The translations under genes were made by a program, and so were the position numbers. Of a DNA stretch of 28,391 nucleotides, positions 8,097-16,229 are shown in pieces. The DNA lies in NCBI GenBank assembly GCA_050180015.1, contig JBFXEO010000011.1, forward strand, positions 1-28,391, read 5' to 3'. Below the pieces are notes generated by a model. That model had not been told where the DNA came from. It ran no database searches and saw nothing but the letters and a program-made list of their open reading frames with translations. The stretch's first letter is position 1. The number at the start of each line of letters is the position of its first letter. The stretch is from JBFXEO01 sp050180015. GTDB taxonomy: Bacteria > Bacteroidota > Bacteroidia > Bacteroidales > Tenuifilaceae.

Positions 8097-9404
8097 ATGA
8101 AAAGAACAATTCTAGTTTTATCATTATTGCTGGGTACTAATTTTATCTTTGCCCAAACAAGTAAAGAAATTGATTATGACCAGTATGCCAAGAAAATAGA
8201 AAAAAGTGATGCGGAAATCAACGATCCGAAAAAAAGTTTAAAGGATGCAACTTGGATTTCCAGGGCTGAACTGATGATTGACGTTTATGACGCCCAGCTG
8301 TTAAGGGCTTACTCCGGAATGGATACCAAAACTTTTGAGTTAATAGTAGGTAAACCACTTTCTGCAACCCAGGAAGTAGTTGATGGGGCGGCTGTAGATA
8401 AGTTTGTAATGGAAAGAGTTACATTCTACTTTACCGATGGGAAACTTGAACGCTGGGAAGTAACCAAGCCCATTGTTGATAATTCGTTGGGGCTGGCCCT
8501 GGAAAGCTTAAAAAAGGCAATTGAAATAGATGCTGCCGGAAAAAAAGTAAAAAAAATACAGGAAGACCTAGCAAAACTTAAGGGATTATATGTTAATGAA
8601 GGTTCAAACAGCTACGCCCAGAAAAACTTCCAGGATGCCTTCAAAAACTTCAAGAGTGTGATAGAAATTGGACAAATGCCGCAACTCAACCACAAGGATA
8701 CGGCAATATACTATTACACCGCACTATCAGCGCAATTAGCCGGCGATTTTGAAAACGCCATAGATTACTATAAGCAATCCATAGCATTAAACTTTACCTC
8801 CGAGGGTACTGCGTACTACAACATATACGATGCGTATAAATCGCTGGGTAAGGCAGATGAGGGCGTTGGCTATTTGGAAGATGGCTTTATGAAATTTCCT
8901 AAAAATTCCAACATACTATACAGCTTAATCAATCACTACATCAATAATGGCGATGATCCCAGCAAAATCCTTGTTTACATCGATAAAGCAATTGAGGATG
9001 ACTCTTCAAACGCATCGTTGCTCTTCGCAAAGGGAACATTGTTTGATAGGCTGAATAACATCGATGAGGCAGTTGCGGCCTATACAAAAGCGATTGAAAT
9101 TGATCCAACCATGTTTGACGCCTACTATAATATTGGTGCTATCTATTTTAACAATGGGGTAAAACTTGTGGAAGAGGCAAATAAAGTTCCTGCCAAGGAG
9201 GTTGAAAAGTATGATGCCTTGATGGCCAATGCCAACGATGAATTTAAAAAGGCAATGCCATACATGGAAAAGGCCTATGGAATAAACCCGAGCAGCAAGG
9301 AGGCAATGGAAGCGCTAAAGAATATTTACTTTAGATTCAGAAGTGATAGCGATGAAATGAATGCTAAATACCAGGACTTTAACGAAAAGCTTAAAGATAT
9401 GTAA
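8097..9404 (+). CDS. Exported tetratricopeptide-repeat protein
   Basis: The 435-residue protein has a clear signal peptide (KRTILVLSLLLGTNFIFA|Q), so it is probably periplasmic or outer-membrane associated. Residues about 20-165 form an N-terminal region with no motif I recognise. From about 170 to 400 there are at least five TPR units, for example AIYYYTALSAQLAGDFENAI, AYYNIYDAYKSLGKADEGVG and LLFAKGTLFDRLNNIDEAV, ending in DP-type turns. TPRs act as protein-docking scaffolds; no catalytic residue is evident and the partner is unknown. It follows gyrA by 35 bases on the same strand and is closed by a hairpin, so it is either the last gene of a gyrA operon or separately expressed. I cannot give a specific function. 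Confidence 0.85.
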   Translation: MKRTILVLSLLLGTNFIFAQTSKEIDYDQYAKKIEKSDAEINDPKKSLKDATWISRAELMIDVYDAQLLRAYSGMDTKTFELIVGKPLSATQEVVDGAAVDKFVMERVTFYFTDGKLERWEVTKPIVDNSLGLALESLKKAIEIDAAGKKVKKIQEDLAKLKGLYVNEGSNSYAQKNFQDAFKNFKSVIEIGQMPQLNHKDTAIYYYTALSAQLAGDFENAIDYYKQSIALNFTSEGTAYYNIYDAYKSLGKADEGVGYLEDGFMKFPKNSNILYSLINHYINNGDDPSKILVYIDKAIEDDSSNASLLFAKGTLFDRLNNIDEAVAAYTKAIEIDPTMFDAYYNIGAIYFNNGVKLVEEANKVPAKEVEKYDALMANANDEFKKAMPYMEKAYGINPSSKEAMEALKNIYFRFRSDSDEMNAKYQDFNEKLKDM

Positions 9405-9411
9405 GTAAGAA

Positions 9412-9435
9412 TAAACCCCGGGTAGTCGGGGTTTA
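9412..9435. terminator. Hairpin between convergent TPR-protein and thioredoxin genes
   Basis: TAAACCCCG (9412-9420) pairs with CGGGGTTTA (9427-9435) around a 6-nt loop. The flanks are only modestly T-rich, somewhat better on the minus strand. It lies between two convergent genes and probably ends both transcripts. Confidence 0.7.
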
Positions 9436-9480
9436 CTCGCAAATATCATATTTAACATAATATAAATTATAAGACAATTA

Positions 9481-9954
9481 TTATTGGTTTACCGCTGTAG
9501 CTGTCCAATTTTTTAGAAAACCTACAACTTTTCTTGTATCATACCCATTTCCCGATTCCAGCAAACCAGAGTCCTGAGTATGAATTCGCTGTCCGTTAGA
9601 ATTTATCACTACGAGTACAGGAAAACCGAATCTTTGAGGGTTTTCAAGCTTGCCTAACAATTCTAAGTTTTTGTTTTCTTTGCTGTAGTTTACCCTAATG
9701 GTAATATAATTTTCATGTAAAATATTCACAATTGAACTGTCTGTCTCGAATAAATTATGCATTTTAGCACACCATGGGCACCAGTTTCCGCCAATTTGAA
9801 CCAGTACATTTTTATTCTCTTTCTTTGCAATTTTTAAGGCCGAATCTAAATCTGCAATAGCATCTGCCTGTGGATTGTAAATTTGAACTTGAGCTACCGA
9901 TATGTTTGCCCCTACTAAGAGCGTAATGGCAACAATAAAAACAGATTTTTTCAT
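9481..9954 (-). CDS. Exported thioredoxin-like protein (CPWC active site)
   Basis: The 157-residue protein starts with a signal peptide (MKKSVFIVAITLLVGANISVAQ), followed by a thioredoxin fold of the Thioredoxin_7/DsbD-gamma type. The redox motif is WCPWC with C59 and C62, and the cis-proline segment is RFGFPVLVV. An Asp-rich DLDSALKIAKKENKNVLVQIGG stretch before the active site is typical of this subgroup. It is likely a periplasmic thiol-disulfide protein, perhaps in cytochrome or envelope redox repair, but its partner cannot be inferred. It stands alone on the minus strand, divergent from the next small gene. Confidence 0.85.
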   Translation of the reverse strand: MKKSVFIVAITLLVGANISVAQVQIYNPQADAIADLDSALKIAKKENKNVLVQIGGNWCPWCAKMHNLFETDSSIVNILHENYITIRVNYSKENKNLELLGKLENPQRFGFPVLVVINSNGQRIHTQDSGLLESGNGYDTRKVVGFLKNWTATAVNQ

Positions 9955-10106
9955 TTTTTAAAGTTTATACGTTAACAGATTTCTATTTAGTTTTTCTCCG
10001 TGAATTTATTCCATATTTGAATACCCTTAAAAATATGGCAAATATTTTTTCACATCTACTTTTACATTTCGAATTTTGATGTATAATTGCAAAAAAAATA
10101 AAAACT

Positions 10107-10433
10107 ATGAGCAAAAAAAGAGTGGTAGTTAACTACAATAATTTATCACCCGAACTTCTGGATATGTTCAAAAAAAAGTACCCCTATGGGTATCAGAATT
10201 ATGTTATAAAAGTAGAAAAACCTAACGGTGATTTCTTTTTTGCCGTAACGCTGGATACTAATGAAGTGAGCTACTTGGTAAAGGTTAATGTAAAAATTGA
10301 TACCAAAATTAAAGATGAGGATGAAGAAAAGGAATTCTTTGGAGGAATGAATGACGAAATTGGTACCGACGAAGACACATTCCCCGATGAGCTGGGCGAA
10401 GACGAACCGGCGGAGGAATTGAATGATGATTAA
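10107..10433 (+). CDS. Small conserved-looking protein with acidic C-terminal tail, function unknown
   Basis: This is a 108-residue cytoplasmic protein with no signal peptide or membrane segment. Residues about 1-65 look folded, with alternating strands such as YQNYVIKVEKPNGDFFFAVTL and SYLVKVNVKID. Residues from about 68 to the end are strongly acidic (DEDEEKEF, DEIGTDEDTFPDELGEDE), resembling tails of nucleic-acid mimics or protein-binding modules. I do not recognise a named family. The ORF is clearly coding: a good start after an A-rich leader, a strong terminator immediately downstream, and codon use like its neighbours. It is monocistronic. Confidence 0.75.
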   Translation: MSKKRVVVNYNNLSPELLDMFKKKYPYGYQNYVIKVEKPNGDFFFAVTLDTNEVSYLVKVNVKIDTKIKDEDEEKEFFGGMNDEIGTDEDTFPDELGEDEPAEELNDD

Positions 10434-10469
10434 TAAATAGCTGTATTAACGGAACACACATAAAGGACT

Positions 10470-10500
10470 CCCCGCAAAAAATTGCGGGGTTATTTGTTTA
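10470..10500 (+). terminator. Terminator after the acidic-tailed small protein
   Basis: CCCCGCAA (10470-10477) pairs with TTGCGGGG (10482-10489) around a 4-nt loop, followed by TTATTTGTTT. It is a typical intrinsic terminator for the plus strand. It may also serve the convergent gene at 10521, as the opposite flank is AGTCCTTTA, which is weaker. Confidence 0.8.
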
Positions 10501-10520
10501 TAGCATAAAACCGGGAATTA

Positions 10521-11516
10521 CTACCTGAAGTTGATTCCCACGCCAGCATTGTATGTGGCGTATTTCCCAAAAGAATAATCAAAGTGAAATGCAATTACAG
10601 TTAGCTTAAGTCTTAAGCCAACATTGGTGCTAAATCCATCATTGGAAAAGTCTAACTTTAGGGGATCGTTAATTGATTGGTCAACCCCGGCTATATTTAC
10701 AACGTAATTACCTTTTAATGATACATCGGTTGAAGATTCGCTATAGCCAACGCCCGCATATACCGTTAATACAGTCAATGACTTAGAAATAAGGAGTTTA
10801 CTGGTGTATCCTTTTGATTTAAATTCCAACGTTTGATTATTGCCGCCGCTAATATCGAATGACGACTTGAACTCGGTATACCCGAAAAACAGGGAAACAT
10901 CAATTGGCAGTAGTTTAAATCCCGGAATAAATTCCTTGAATTCATTTTTGATACCAATACCCCATAAACTAAAATCACCAAGGTCCTCTATATCAATTTT
11001 AGGAAAAAAACGTCCAACCACTTCAGTATGTAATGGCAATCCAAATCCTAATTGTATAATGGGGGCCGGAATAAAGTCAAGATTTTCACCTTGAGGTAAT
11101 GCCAACGTAGCAGTATTGTACTCCTTATCCGTTAATACTACTCCATCCTTTTTATCGCCAGTTACAGATGGTGTCAGTTTATTCGCGGGGTCTTGTAGCT
11201 CCCAGTAGCTCAGGTTTAGCTTTGAAACATCAAATGTTTTATCACCCGATGGGGGAACGGCCATTGCGGCCGTGATGGTAAAATCGAAACCGAAAAGTTT
11301 ATGAGGCTTTGCCGTTGTATACCAGCCATTATTAAGGCTTGTTCCAAAACTCTTCCCAAAAGGTTCAAGGTAGGCTTTGGCTAATTTTTCGGCATCATCA
11401 AGATTTCCCGAAAGCATTTCTACAACTAATTCCTGGGGGTAAAGCGTAGCTGAAAGAAAGCATAACATCAGGGAAAGCGTTAGTTTTTTGAATAATTTTC
11501 GCATGGTTTCATTCAT
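10521..11516 (-). CDS. Outer-membrane beta-barrel protein, DUF6588-like
   Basis: The 331-residue exported protein has a signal peptide MRKLFKKLTLSLMLCFLSATL. The mature part is rich in amphipathic strands with a barrel-type end (YNAGVGINFR). The mature N-terminus carries LSGNLDDAEKLAKAYLEPFGKSFGTSLNNGWY, followed by KPHKLFGFDFT, a pattern I associate with the DUF6588 family of Bacteroidota; that match is from memory. A proposed lumenal plug segment precedes the strands from about residue 150. The function is unknown. The first in-frame ATG is at 11516; a second ATG four codons on (11504) gives a cleaner basic signal-peptide start (MRKLFKK) and may be the real one. It is divergent from rarA. 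Confidence 0.8.
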   Translation of the reverse strand: MNETMRKLFKKLTLSLMLCFLSATLYPQELVVEMLSGNLDDAEKLAKAYLEPFGKSFGTSLNNGWYTTAKPHKLFGFDFTITAAMAVPPSGDKTFDVSKLNLSYWELQDPANKLTPSVTGDKKDGVVLTDKEYNTATLALPQGENLDFIPAPIIQLGFGLPLHTEVVGRFFPKIDIEDLGDFSLWGIGIKNEFKEFIPGFKLLPIDVSLFFGYTEFKSSFDISGGNNQTLEFKSKGYTSKLLISKSLTVLTVYAGVGYSESSTDVSLKGNYVVNIAGVDQSINDPLKLDFSNDGFSTNVGLRLKLTVIAFHFDYSFGKYATYNAGVGINFR

Positions 11517-11573
11517 TTAGAGTTAATGACAACATTCTTTACTCCATTCTTACGAATGTATATACCCTAAAAA

Positions 11574-11595
11574 TTTTAAATTGTACAATTTAAAA
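11574..11595. promoter_or_regulatory. 22-bp perfect palindrome upstream of the DUF6588-like gene
   Basis: The half-arm TTTTAAATTGT is followed directly by its reverse complement ACAATTTAAAA with no spacer. The site lies in the divergent region between the DUF6588-like gene and rarA. On the minus strand a TTTG (11599-11596) abuts it, so the palindrome falls where the spacer of a Bacteroidota promoter would be. It could be an operator; AT richness makes a chance palindrome possible. Confidence 0.4.
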
Positions 11596-11687
11596 CAAAT
11601 GTGCAAATTTCGCATCATGTTAGCCATGAAATCAACCCAGAAAATCTTAAGGATTAAATTTAAAGTACCTATTTTTGTAAAAAAAAT

Positions 11688-12968
11688 ATGAGCAATATCC
11701 CTTTGGCAGAACGAATGCGCCCGCACTCCCTTGATGATTACGTGGGGCAACTGCACCTTGTCGGTAATGGCAGTATCTTGAGGGATATGCTTAAATCAGG
11801 CAATATCAGCTCATTTATTCTATGGGGCCCCCCGGGTGTTGGGAAAACAACCCTTGCAAGAATTGTTGCCAATCAGTTAAACAGGCCATTTTATACGCTC
11901 AGTGCCGTTAATTCAGGAGTAAAGGATGTTCGGGAGGTTATAGACAAGTCCAAATCGCAAAAATACTTTAGTTCACCATCTCCCATTCTGTTTATTGATG
12001 AAATTCATCGCTTTAGCAAGTCACAGCAAGATTCGCTTTTAGGTGCGGTGGAACAGGGTATTATTGTTCTCATAGGTGCCACAACCGAAAACCCCTCTTT
12101 TGAGGTGATAACCCCTCTCCTATCTCGATGCCAAGTTTTTATACTTAAATACTTAGATGATAAAGAGTTGAATAGTTTGCTTATTAACGCCATTCAACAT
12201 GATACTGAATTTAAAAAGTTAACATTTAACATTGCCGAGACCGATGCCTTGTTTCGTTTCTCGGGAGGGGATGCCCGAAAACTATACAACATACTGGAGT
12301 TACTCGTAAATGTTCAGGATGACAGCAAATCAATAGAAATAAGCAACAAGCGGGTTACTGAGATTTTGCAGGAAAGCATTGCCATTTACGATAAAAATGG
12401 AGAACAGCACTACGATATAATTTCGGCATTTATAAAATCTGTTAGAGGCAGCGATCCCAACGCTGCTGTTTACTGGCTGGCAAGGATGATTGAAGGAGGC
12501 GAGGATCCAAAATTTATAGCAAGAAGGCTGGTTATCCTTGCATCAGAGGACATTGGGCTTGCAAACCCTAATGCCCTTTTGATGGCGACGAGTTGCTTTC
12601 AGGCGGTTACAATGATCGGAATGCCCGAATCAAGAATCATTCTTTCTGAGGCCACCATTTACCTTGCAACCAGCCCTAAAAGCAATTCCTCCTACCAAGC
12701 AATCGGCAATGCCCAGGAGTTGGTGAGGCAAAGAGGCGATTTACCGGTTCCCTTACATATTCGAAATGCCCCAACAAAATTGATGAAAGAAATAGGCTAC
12801 GGGGTAGATTATAAATACGCCCATAGCTACACGGATAATTTTGTGATTCAGGAATTCCTTCCGGAAAAAATAGCGGGAACCATACTATTTTCACCCCAAG
12901 AAAATCCTAAGGAGAAAGAAATTCTTGCCAGGTTGAAATATTTATGGAAAGGGAAATATAACTATTAA
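11688..12968 (+). CDS. rarA: Replication-associated recombination protein A (RarA/MgsA)
   Basis: RarA is an AAA+ ATPase of the clamp-loader-like clade that acts at stalled replication forks. The 426-residue protein starts with the family motif PLAERMRPHSLDDYVGQ. Walker A GPPGVGKT is at 47-54, Walker B LFIDE at 101-105, sensor 1 GATTENPSF at 130-138 and the arginine-finger LLSRC around R147. The C-terminal tetramerisation part includes MIEGGEDPKFIARRLVILASEDIGLANP and YKYAHSY, both typical of RarA. kdsA starts 19 bases later on the same strand, so they are probably co-transcribed. Confidence 0.96.
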   Translation: MSNIPLAERMRPHSLDDYVGQLHLVGNGSILRDMLKSGNISSFILWGPPGVGKTTLARIVANQLNRPFYTLSAVNSGVKDVREVIDKSKSQKYFSSPSPILFIDEIHRFSKSQQDSLLGAVEQGIIVLIGATTENPSFEVITPLLSRCQVFILKYLDDKELNSLLINAIQHDTEFKKLTFNIAETDALFRFSGGDARKLYNILELLVNVQDDSKSIEISNKRVTEILQESIAIYDKNGEQHYDIISAFIKSVRGSDPNAAVYWLARMIEGGEDPKFIARRLVILASEDIGLANPNALLMATSCFQAVTMIGMPESRIILSEATIYLATSPKSNSSYQAIGNAQELVRQRGDLPVPLHIRNAPTKLMKEIGYGVDYKYAHSYTDNFVIQEFLPEKIAGTILFSPQENPKEKEILARLKYLWKGKYNY

Positions 12969-12987
12969 TAATTATAAAGCGAATATT

Positions 12988-13812
12988 ATGAATGTGTTAA
13001 ACTCCATTGATGGAATAAAATATTTAGACTCGGGTAACTTTTTTTTGCTTGCGGGCCCATGTGTTGTCGAAAATGAGTATATAACTTTTACCGTCGCCGA
13101 AAAAGTTAAAGAGATAGCAGATAAGTATAGAATCCCCTATATTTTTAAAGCTTCGTACCGTAAGGCAAATCGATCCAGAATCGATTCTTTCTCCGGGATT
13201 GGCGATGAAAAAGCGTTGAATATTCTTGCAGAAGTTAGAAATAGGTTTGATCTGCCCATTGTAACGGATATTCATTCTGCGGAAGAAGCCTCTTTTGCGG
13301 CAAGGTATGTGGACGTGTTGCAGATACCCGCATTCTTATGCCGACAGACGGAATTACTTATTGCGGCTGCAAAAACCGGAAAGGTTGTAAACATAAAAAA
13401 GGGACAATTTGTATCGCCCGATTCCATGAAATTTGCAGCCCAAAAAGTAATAGACTCAGGAAACAGCAATGTGATGTTAACAGACAGGGGAACCCAGTTT
13501 GGCTATCAGGATTTAGTTGTTGATTTTAGGGGAATCCCTGTAATGAAAGGGTTTGGATTTCCCGTTATTGTGGATGTTACACATTCACTTCAGCAGCCTA
13601 ACCAAACATCTGGGGTTTCGGGAGGAAGGCCAGAAATGATTGAGACCATTGCCCGTGCTGCTGTAGCGTGTGGTGCGGATGGCCTATTCCTGGAAACCCA
13701 TCCTGATCCCTCAAGTGCCCTTTCGGATGGTGCAAATATGTTGAACATGAATTATTTGGAAAATATAATTAACCACCTTGTTCAAATCCGACGGGTAATT
13801 AGGTCTTTTTAA
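12988..13812 (+). CDS. kdsA: 3-deoxy-8-phosphooctulonate synthase (KDO-8-phosphate synthase)
   Basis: KdsA condenses phosphoenolpyruvate with arabinose-5-phosphate to KDO-8-phosphate for lipopolysaccharide inner core. The 274-residue TIM barrel has FKASYRKANRSR (57-60 region), KKGQF at 137-141, TDRGTQFGY near 165-173 and VDVTHSLQQPN at 195-205. The metal-dependent (class II) set is present: C25 in AGPCVVEN, H199, E236 in LETHPDP and D247 in LSDG. The E. coli-type enzyme has Asn instead of this Cys. The gene presence implies a Gram-negative envelope with KDO. Its last 14 bases overlap the end of the convergent histidine-kinase gene, and no terminator is seen between them. Confidence 0.96.
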   Translation: MNVLNSIDGIKYLDSGNFFLLAGPCVVENEYITFTVAEKVKEIADKYRIPYIFKASYRKANRSRIDSFSGIGDEKALNILAEVRNRFDLPIVTDIHSAEEASFAARYVDVLQIPAFLCRQTELLIAAAKTGKVVNIKKGQFVSPDSMKFAAQKVIDSGNSNVMLTDRGTQFGYQDLVVDFRGIPVMKGFGFPVIVDVTHSLQQPNQTSGVSGGRPEMIETIARAAVACGADGLFLETHPDPSSALSDGANMLNMNYLENIINHLVQIRRVIRSF

Positions 13813-15220
13813 CGTAAACATTCAGGAGTGTATTTATTTTATGCTTTAAGAGGTTGGCATTAATTGGCTTAGCAATGTAGTCGTTACAGCCAACTTCAAA
13901 GCATTTAATGTTGTCGTGGGGCAATGCGTAGGCTGTTTGAGCAATAATAGGGACCTGAGGATTATTCTTGCGAATTGCACAGGTTGCTTCGTATCCATCC
14001 ATCACTGGCATTTGAATATCCATAAGTACAATATCTACATCGGAATTGTCACTGGATTGTTCTACGGCCTCCTTCCCATTTTTAGCCCAAAAAATATTGG
14101 CCTTAGTATCTGCAAGGATGGTTGATAAGTAACGGTAGTTAACTTCAATATCCTCAGCAATTAAAATATTCTTCCCGGCCCAGTTGTAAACGGGGCTTCC
14201 CGTTTTAAAAAATGTGGAACCAGAATCGTGATATTGCCTTTCTTTATAGGCAATTGTAAAATAAAATGTTGTACCCACCCCTACCTGTGACTCGAACCAA
14301 ATATCTCCACCAAGCAGGTTAATGACATTCTTACTGATGTACAAGCCGATTCCTGTACCGCCATATTTGCGGGTTGAACCTTCCTGCACCTGTCTGAATC
14401 GCTCAAAAATGATATCACGCTTATCCTCGGGAATACCGATCCCGCTATCGCGAACAAAAAACTGAATTTTATTTTCTTCTGATTTATTAAGGTAGCCAAA
14501 CTCAACGCTTCCTTTTTCGGTAAATTTTAGGGAATTCCCAATGAGGTTGACCATCACCTGCCGTAAACGCTGACCATCGGTATATAAAATATTTGATTCG
14601 TCGTCGTTTAAGTTCAACAGCCGGATGTTAATGTGTTCTTTCTCCTGCTTAAACCGAACTTCGTTAAAAAATGTGTAAATGTCAAACATTAAATCGTCCA
14701 GATTACAGTCGGACATTTCAACGGCCAGCTGTCCGGCATCAATCTTGGAAATATCAATAATATCGTCAATCAGGTTAACCAGCATCATGCCGTTGTGATA
14801 AACAATATCGATGTAACGATCCCTTTTTTCAGCCGATTCTTCACTTTTTAGCAGTTGAACAAAACCCAGAATACCATTCATTGGGGTACGAATTTCGTGG
14901 CTCATGTTTGCCAAAAAGTTCGATTTAAGAATATCGGATTCGTCGGCCCTTTGTCGTGCTCTAGCCAGGGAATCTCTAAGTCTGCTTTGCTCAAGCTGAC
15001 TTTGAGCAAGTAAATTGTTCAACTCATCATTCTCTACCTGTAACTCTTTAGCCCTAGTCTTAATGTCTGAGAGTTCTTTTTCTAGCTTGCTGTAAGGCAT
15101 GTTAACTGGGGGGCGGTTCTTTTCAGAGTTTAACCGCGAATTATTTTTTAGTAAAATTATTACCCATCCCCAAAGAAGTAATAAAACTATCGAAAGGACT
15201 ATGTAAAAAGTTGTTTCCAT
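13799..15220 (-). CDS. Hybrid sensor histidine kinase with C-terminal receiver
   Basis: The 473-residue membrane protein starts with one transmembrane helix (about 5-24) followed by a coiled coil (about 43-95). HisKA carries H108 in NFLANMSHEIRTPMNG. The HATPase domain has N229 (NLIGNSLKF), D258 (VRDSGIGIP) and the G2 loop YGGTGIG. A receiver follows from about 350, with acidic pair E356-D357, phospho-acceptor D401 (VLMDIQMPVMDGYEA) and K451 (AKPIN). There is no extracytoplasmic sensor, PAS or HAMP domain and no DNA-binding output, so input must come through the helix, coiled coil or a partner, and output through a phosphorelay. No response regulator is adjacent. Its 3' end overlaps kdsA. Confidence 0.93.
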   Translation of the reverse strand: METTFYIVLSIVLLLLWGWVIILLKNNSRLNSEKNRPPVNMPYSKLEKELSDIKTRAKELQVENDELNNLLAQSQLEQSRLRDSLARARQRADESDILKSNFLANMSHEIRTPMNGILGFVQLLKSEESAEKRDRYIDIVYHNGMMLVNLIDDIIDISKIDAGQLAVEMSDCNLDDLMFDIYTFFNEVRFKQEKEHINIRLLNLNDDESNILYTDGQRLRQVMVNLIGNSLKFTEKGSVEFGYLNKSEENKIQFFVRDSGIGIPEDKRDIIFERFRQVQEGSTRKYGGTGIGLYISKNVINLLGGDIWFESQVGVGTTFYFTIAYKERQYHDSGSTFFKTGSPVYNWAGKNILIAEDIEVNYRYLSTILADTKANIFWAKNGKEAVEQSSDNSDVDIVLMDIQMPVMDGYEATCAIRKNNPQVPIIAQTAYALPHDNIKCFEVGCNDYIAKPINANLLKHKINTLLNVYVKKT

Positions 15221-15343
15221 GAGAAGAATGCCGTGCTTTATCTTATAATTAATTTTTGCTCACTTTTGGTTCTACCCTTTAAACTATGAAGATTTATTTA
15301 CCCATGCTGATTAACAACTAATTGCGATTGTAGGATGACTAAA

Positions 15344-15388
15344 AAATAGCTATTTAAATTACAAAAAATAGTTTTGTTAAACTATTTT
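15344..15388. promoter_or_regulatory. Two adjacent inverted repeats upstream of the hybrid kinase
   Basis: The palindrome AAATAGCTATTT (15344-15355) is the same 12-mer as at 5474-5485. It is followed by AAAATAGTTT (15365-15374) pairing with AAACTATTTT (15379-15388) around a TGTT loop. A third related half-site AATAGCTGTTAT is at 15407. They lie 125-170 bases upstream of the kinase start in a 278-nt gap that otherwise shows only a terminator. They are possible regulator sites; no good -7 box for the kinase was found. Confidence 0.3.
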
Positions 15389-15445
15389 AGAATATAATTT
15401 TACTTGAATAGCTGTTATGTGCGTATGAATGAATATTTTTTTTAG

Positions 15446-15478
15446 ACAAAAAAACCTTCCGGGATAATGGAAGGTTTT
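15446..15478 (-). terminator. Terminator of the small beta-barrel protein gene
   Basis: AAAACCTTCC (15451-15460) pairs with GGAAGGTTTT (15469-15478) around an 8-nt loop. Read on the minus strand, the stem is followed by a T-rich run, TTTGTCTAAAAAAAATATTC. It lies 21 bases beyond the stop of the gene at 15499. Confidence 0.85.
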
Positions 15479-15498
15479 AATAGTGCAATAGTATTTTT

Positions 15499-16152
15499 TT
15501 AAAAGAATAAACCAACGCTGAATAAAAATTGCGGATTTCTTTGATCAAAATTATAGCTGGTACCCCCTAGATTAATGCCATTCCCCAGTTTACTCAGATT
15601 CCCTTCGTACCTAGCATCAAGGGTTACTTTCTTAAGAATATCGAGTCCGATGCCTACCTGGTAACCAAAAGTTGCATTCTTAAAATCATTTTTGGTTGTT
15701 TCGTTGGTTAAATCCGATAATTTATCCTTTAAGCCGTCATCCTCGCTCAGCATAATCGATGCTACTGGTCCAACGCCGAATCGTACCGGGCCAAATTTCC
15801 AACCAACGATTACCGGGATATCTACCTTATTAAATTTTTGAGTTTCCTTATATGCTTTATCCGCTGTAATATCATTTAAAACAACCTCTCCCTGAGAGTG
15901 AGTAAACAGCACTTCGGGTTGGATGAAAAGCCCCATCAGCTGAATTCTGCCAAAAAAACCAACCTGAAGGCCCACCTTAGAATCGCCCTCTTCTACCAGA
16001 AAGTTTTGTAAACCATCCGAAGAAGATAGGGTCTTGTCATCGAACTTAACATTAGTAGAACTTACTCCACCCTTGATTCCAAATCGGAGCAACTGGGCGT
16101 TAGTAACGTTGCAACTAAGAATAGCTAACAGTAAGAACATTAGTTTTCTCAT
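15499..16152 (-). CDS. Small outer-membrane beta-barrel protein (PorT-like)
   Basis: The 217-residue protein has a signal peptide (MRKLMFLLLAILSCNVTNAQ) and a mature sequence starting LLRFGIKGGVSSTNV. This is followed by alternating amphipathic strands and a C-terminal aromatic end, QFLFSVGLFF. This is the OMP_b-brl_2 (PorT/porin-family) pattern common in Bacteroidota; it predicts an eight-stranded barrel of unknown cargo. It sits 77 bases after the cardiolipin synthase gene on the same strand and ends at a good terminator. Co-transcription with cls is possible but not demanded by the spacing. Confidence 0.85.
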   Translation of the reverse strand: MRKLMFLLLAILSCNVTNAQLLRFGIKGGVSSTNVKFDDKTLSSSDGLQNFLVEEGDSKVGLQVGFFGRIQLMGLFIQPEVLFTHSQGEVVLNDITADKAYKETQKFNKVDIPVIVGWKFGPVRFGVGPVASIMLSEDDGLKDKLSDLTNETTKNDFKNATFGYQVGIGLDILKKVTLDARYEGNLSKLGNGINLGGTSYNFDQRNPQFLFSVGLFF

Positions 16153-16229
16153 AAATTTATAGCGTTAGATTAGATATGCTAAAATAGCTGATTATTGCAT
16201 ACGCGTAAAACAAAAATTACACCAACCGG

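Noticed and set aside
11670..11677. TATTTTTG, a full -7 consensus match just before rarA
   Set aside because: It would place the transcription start about 4 bases from the ATG, and there is no TTTG at -33; probably chance in AT-rich DNA.
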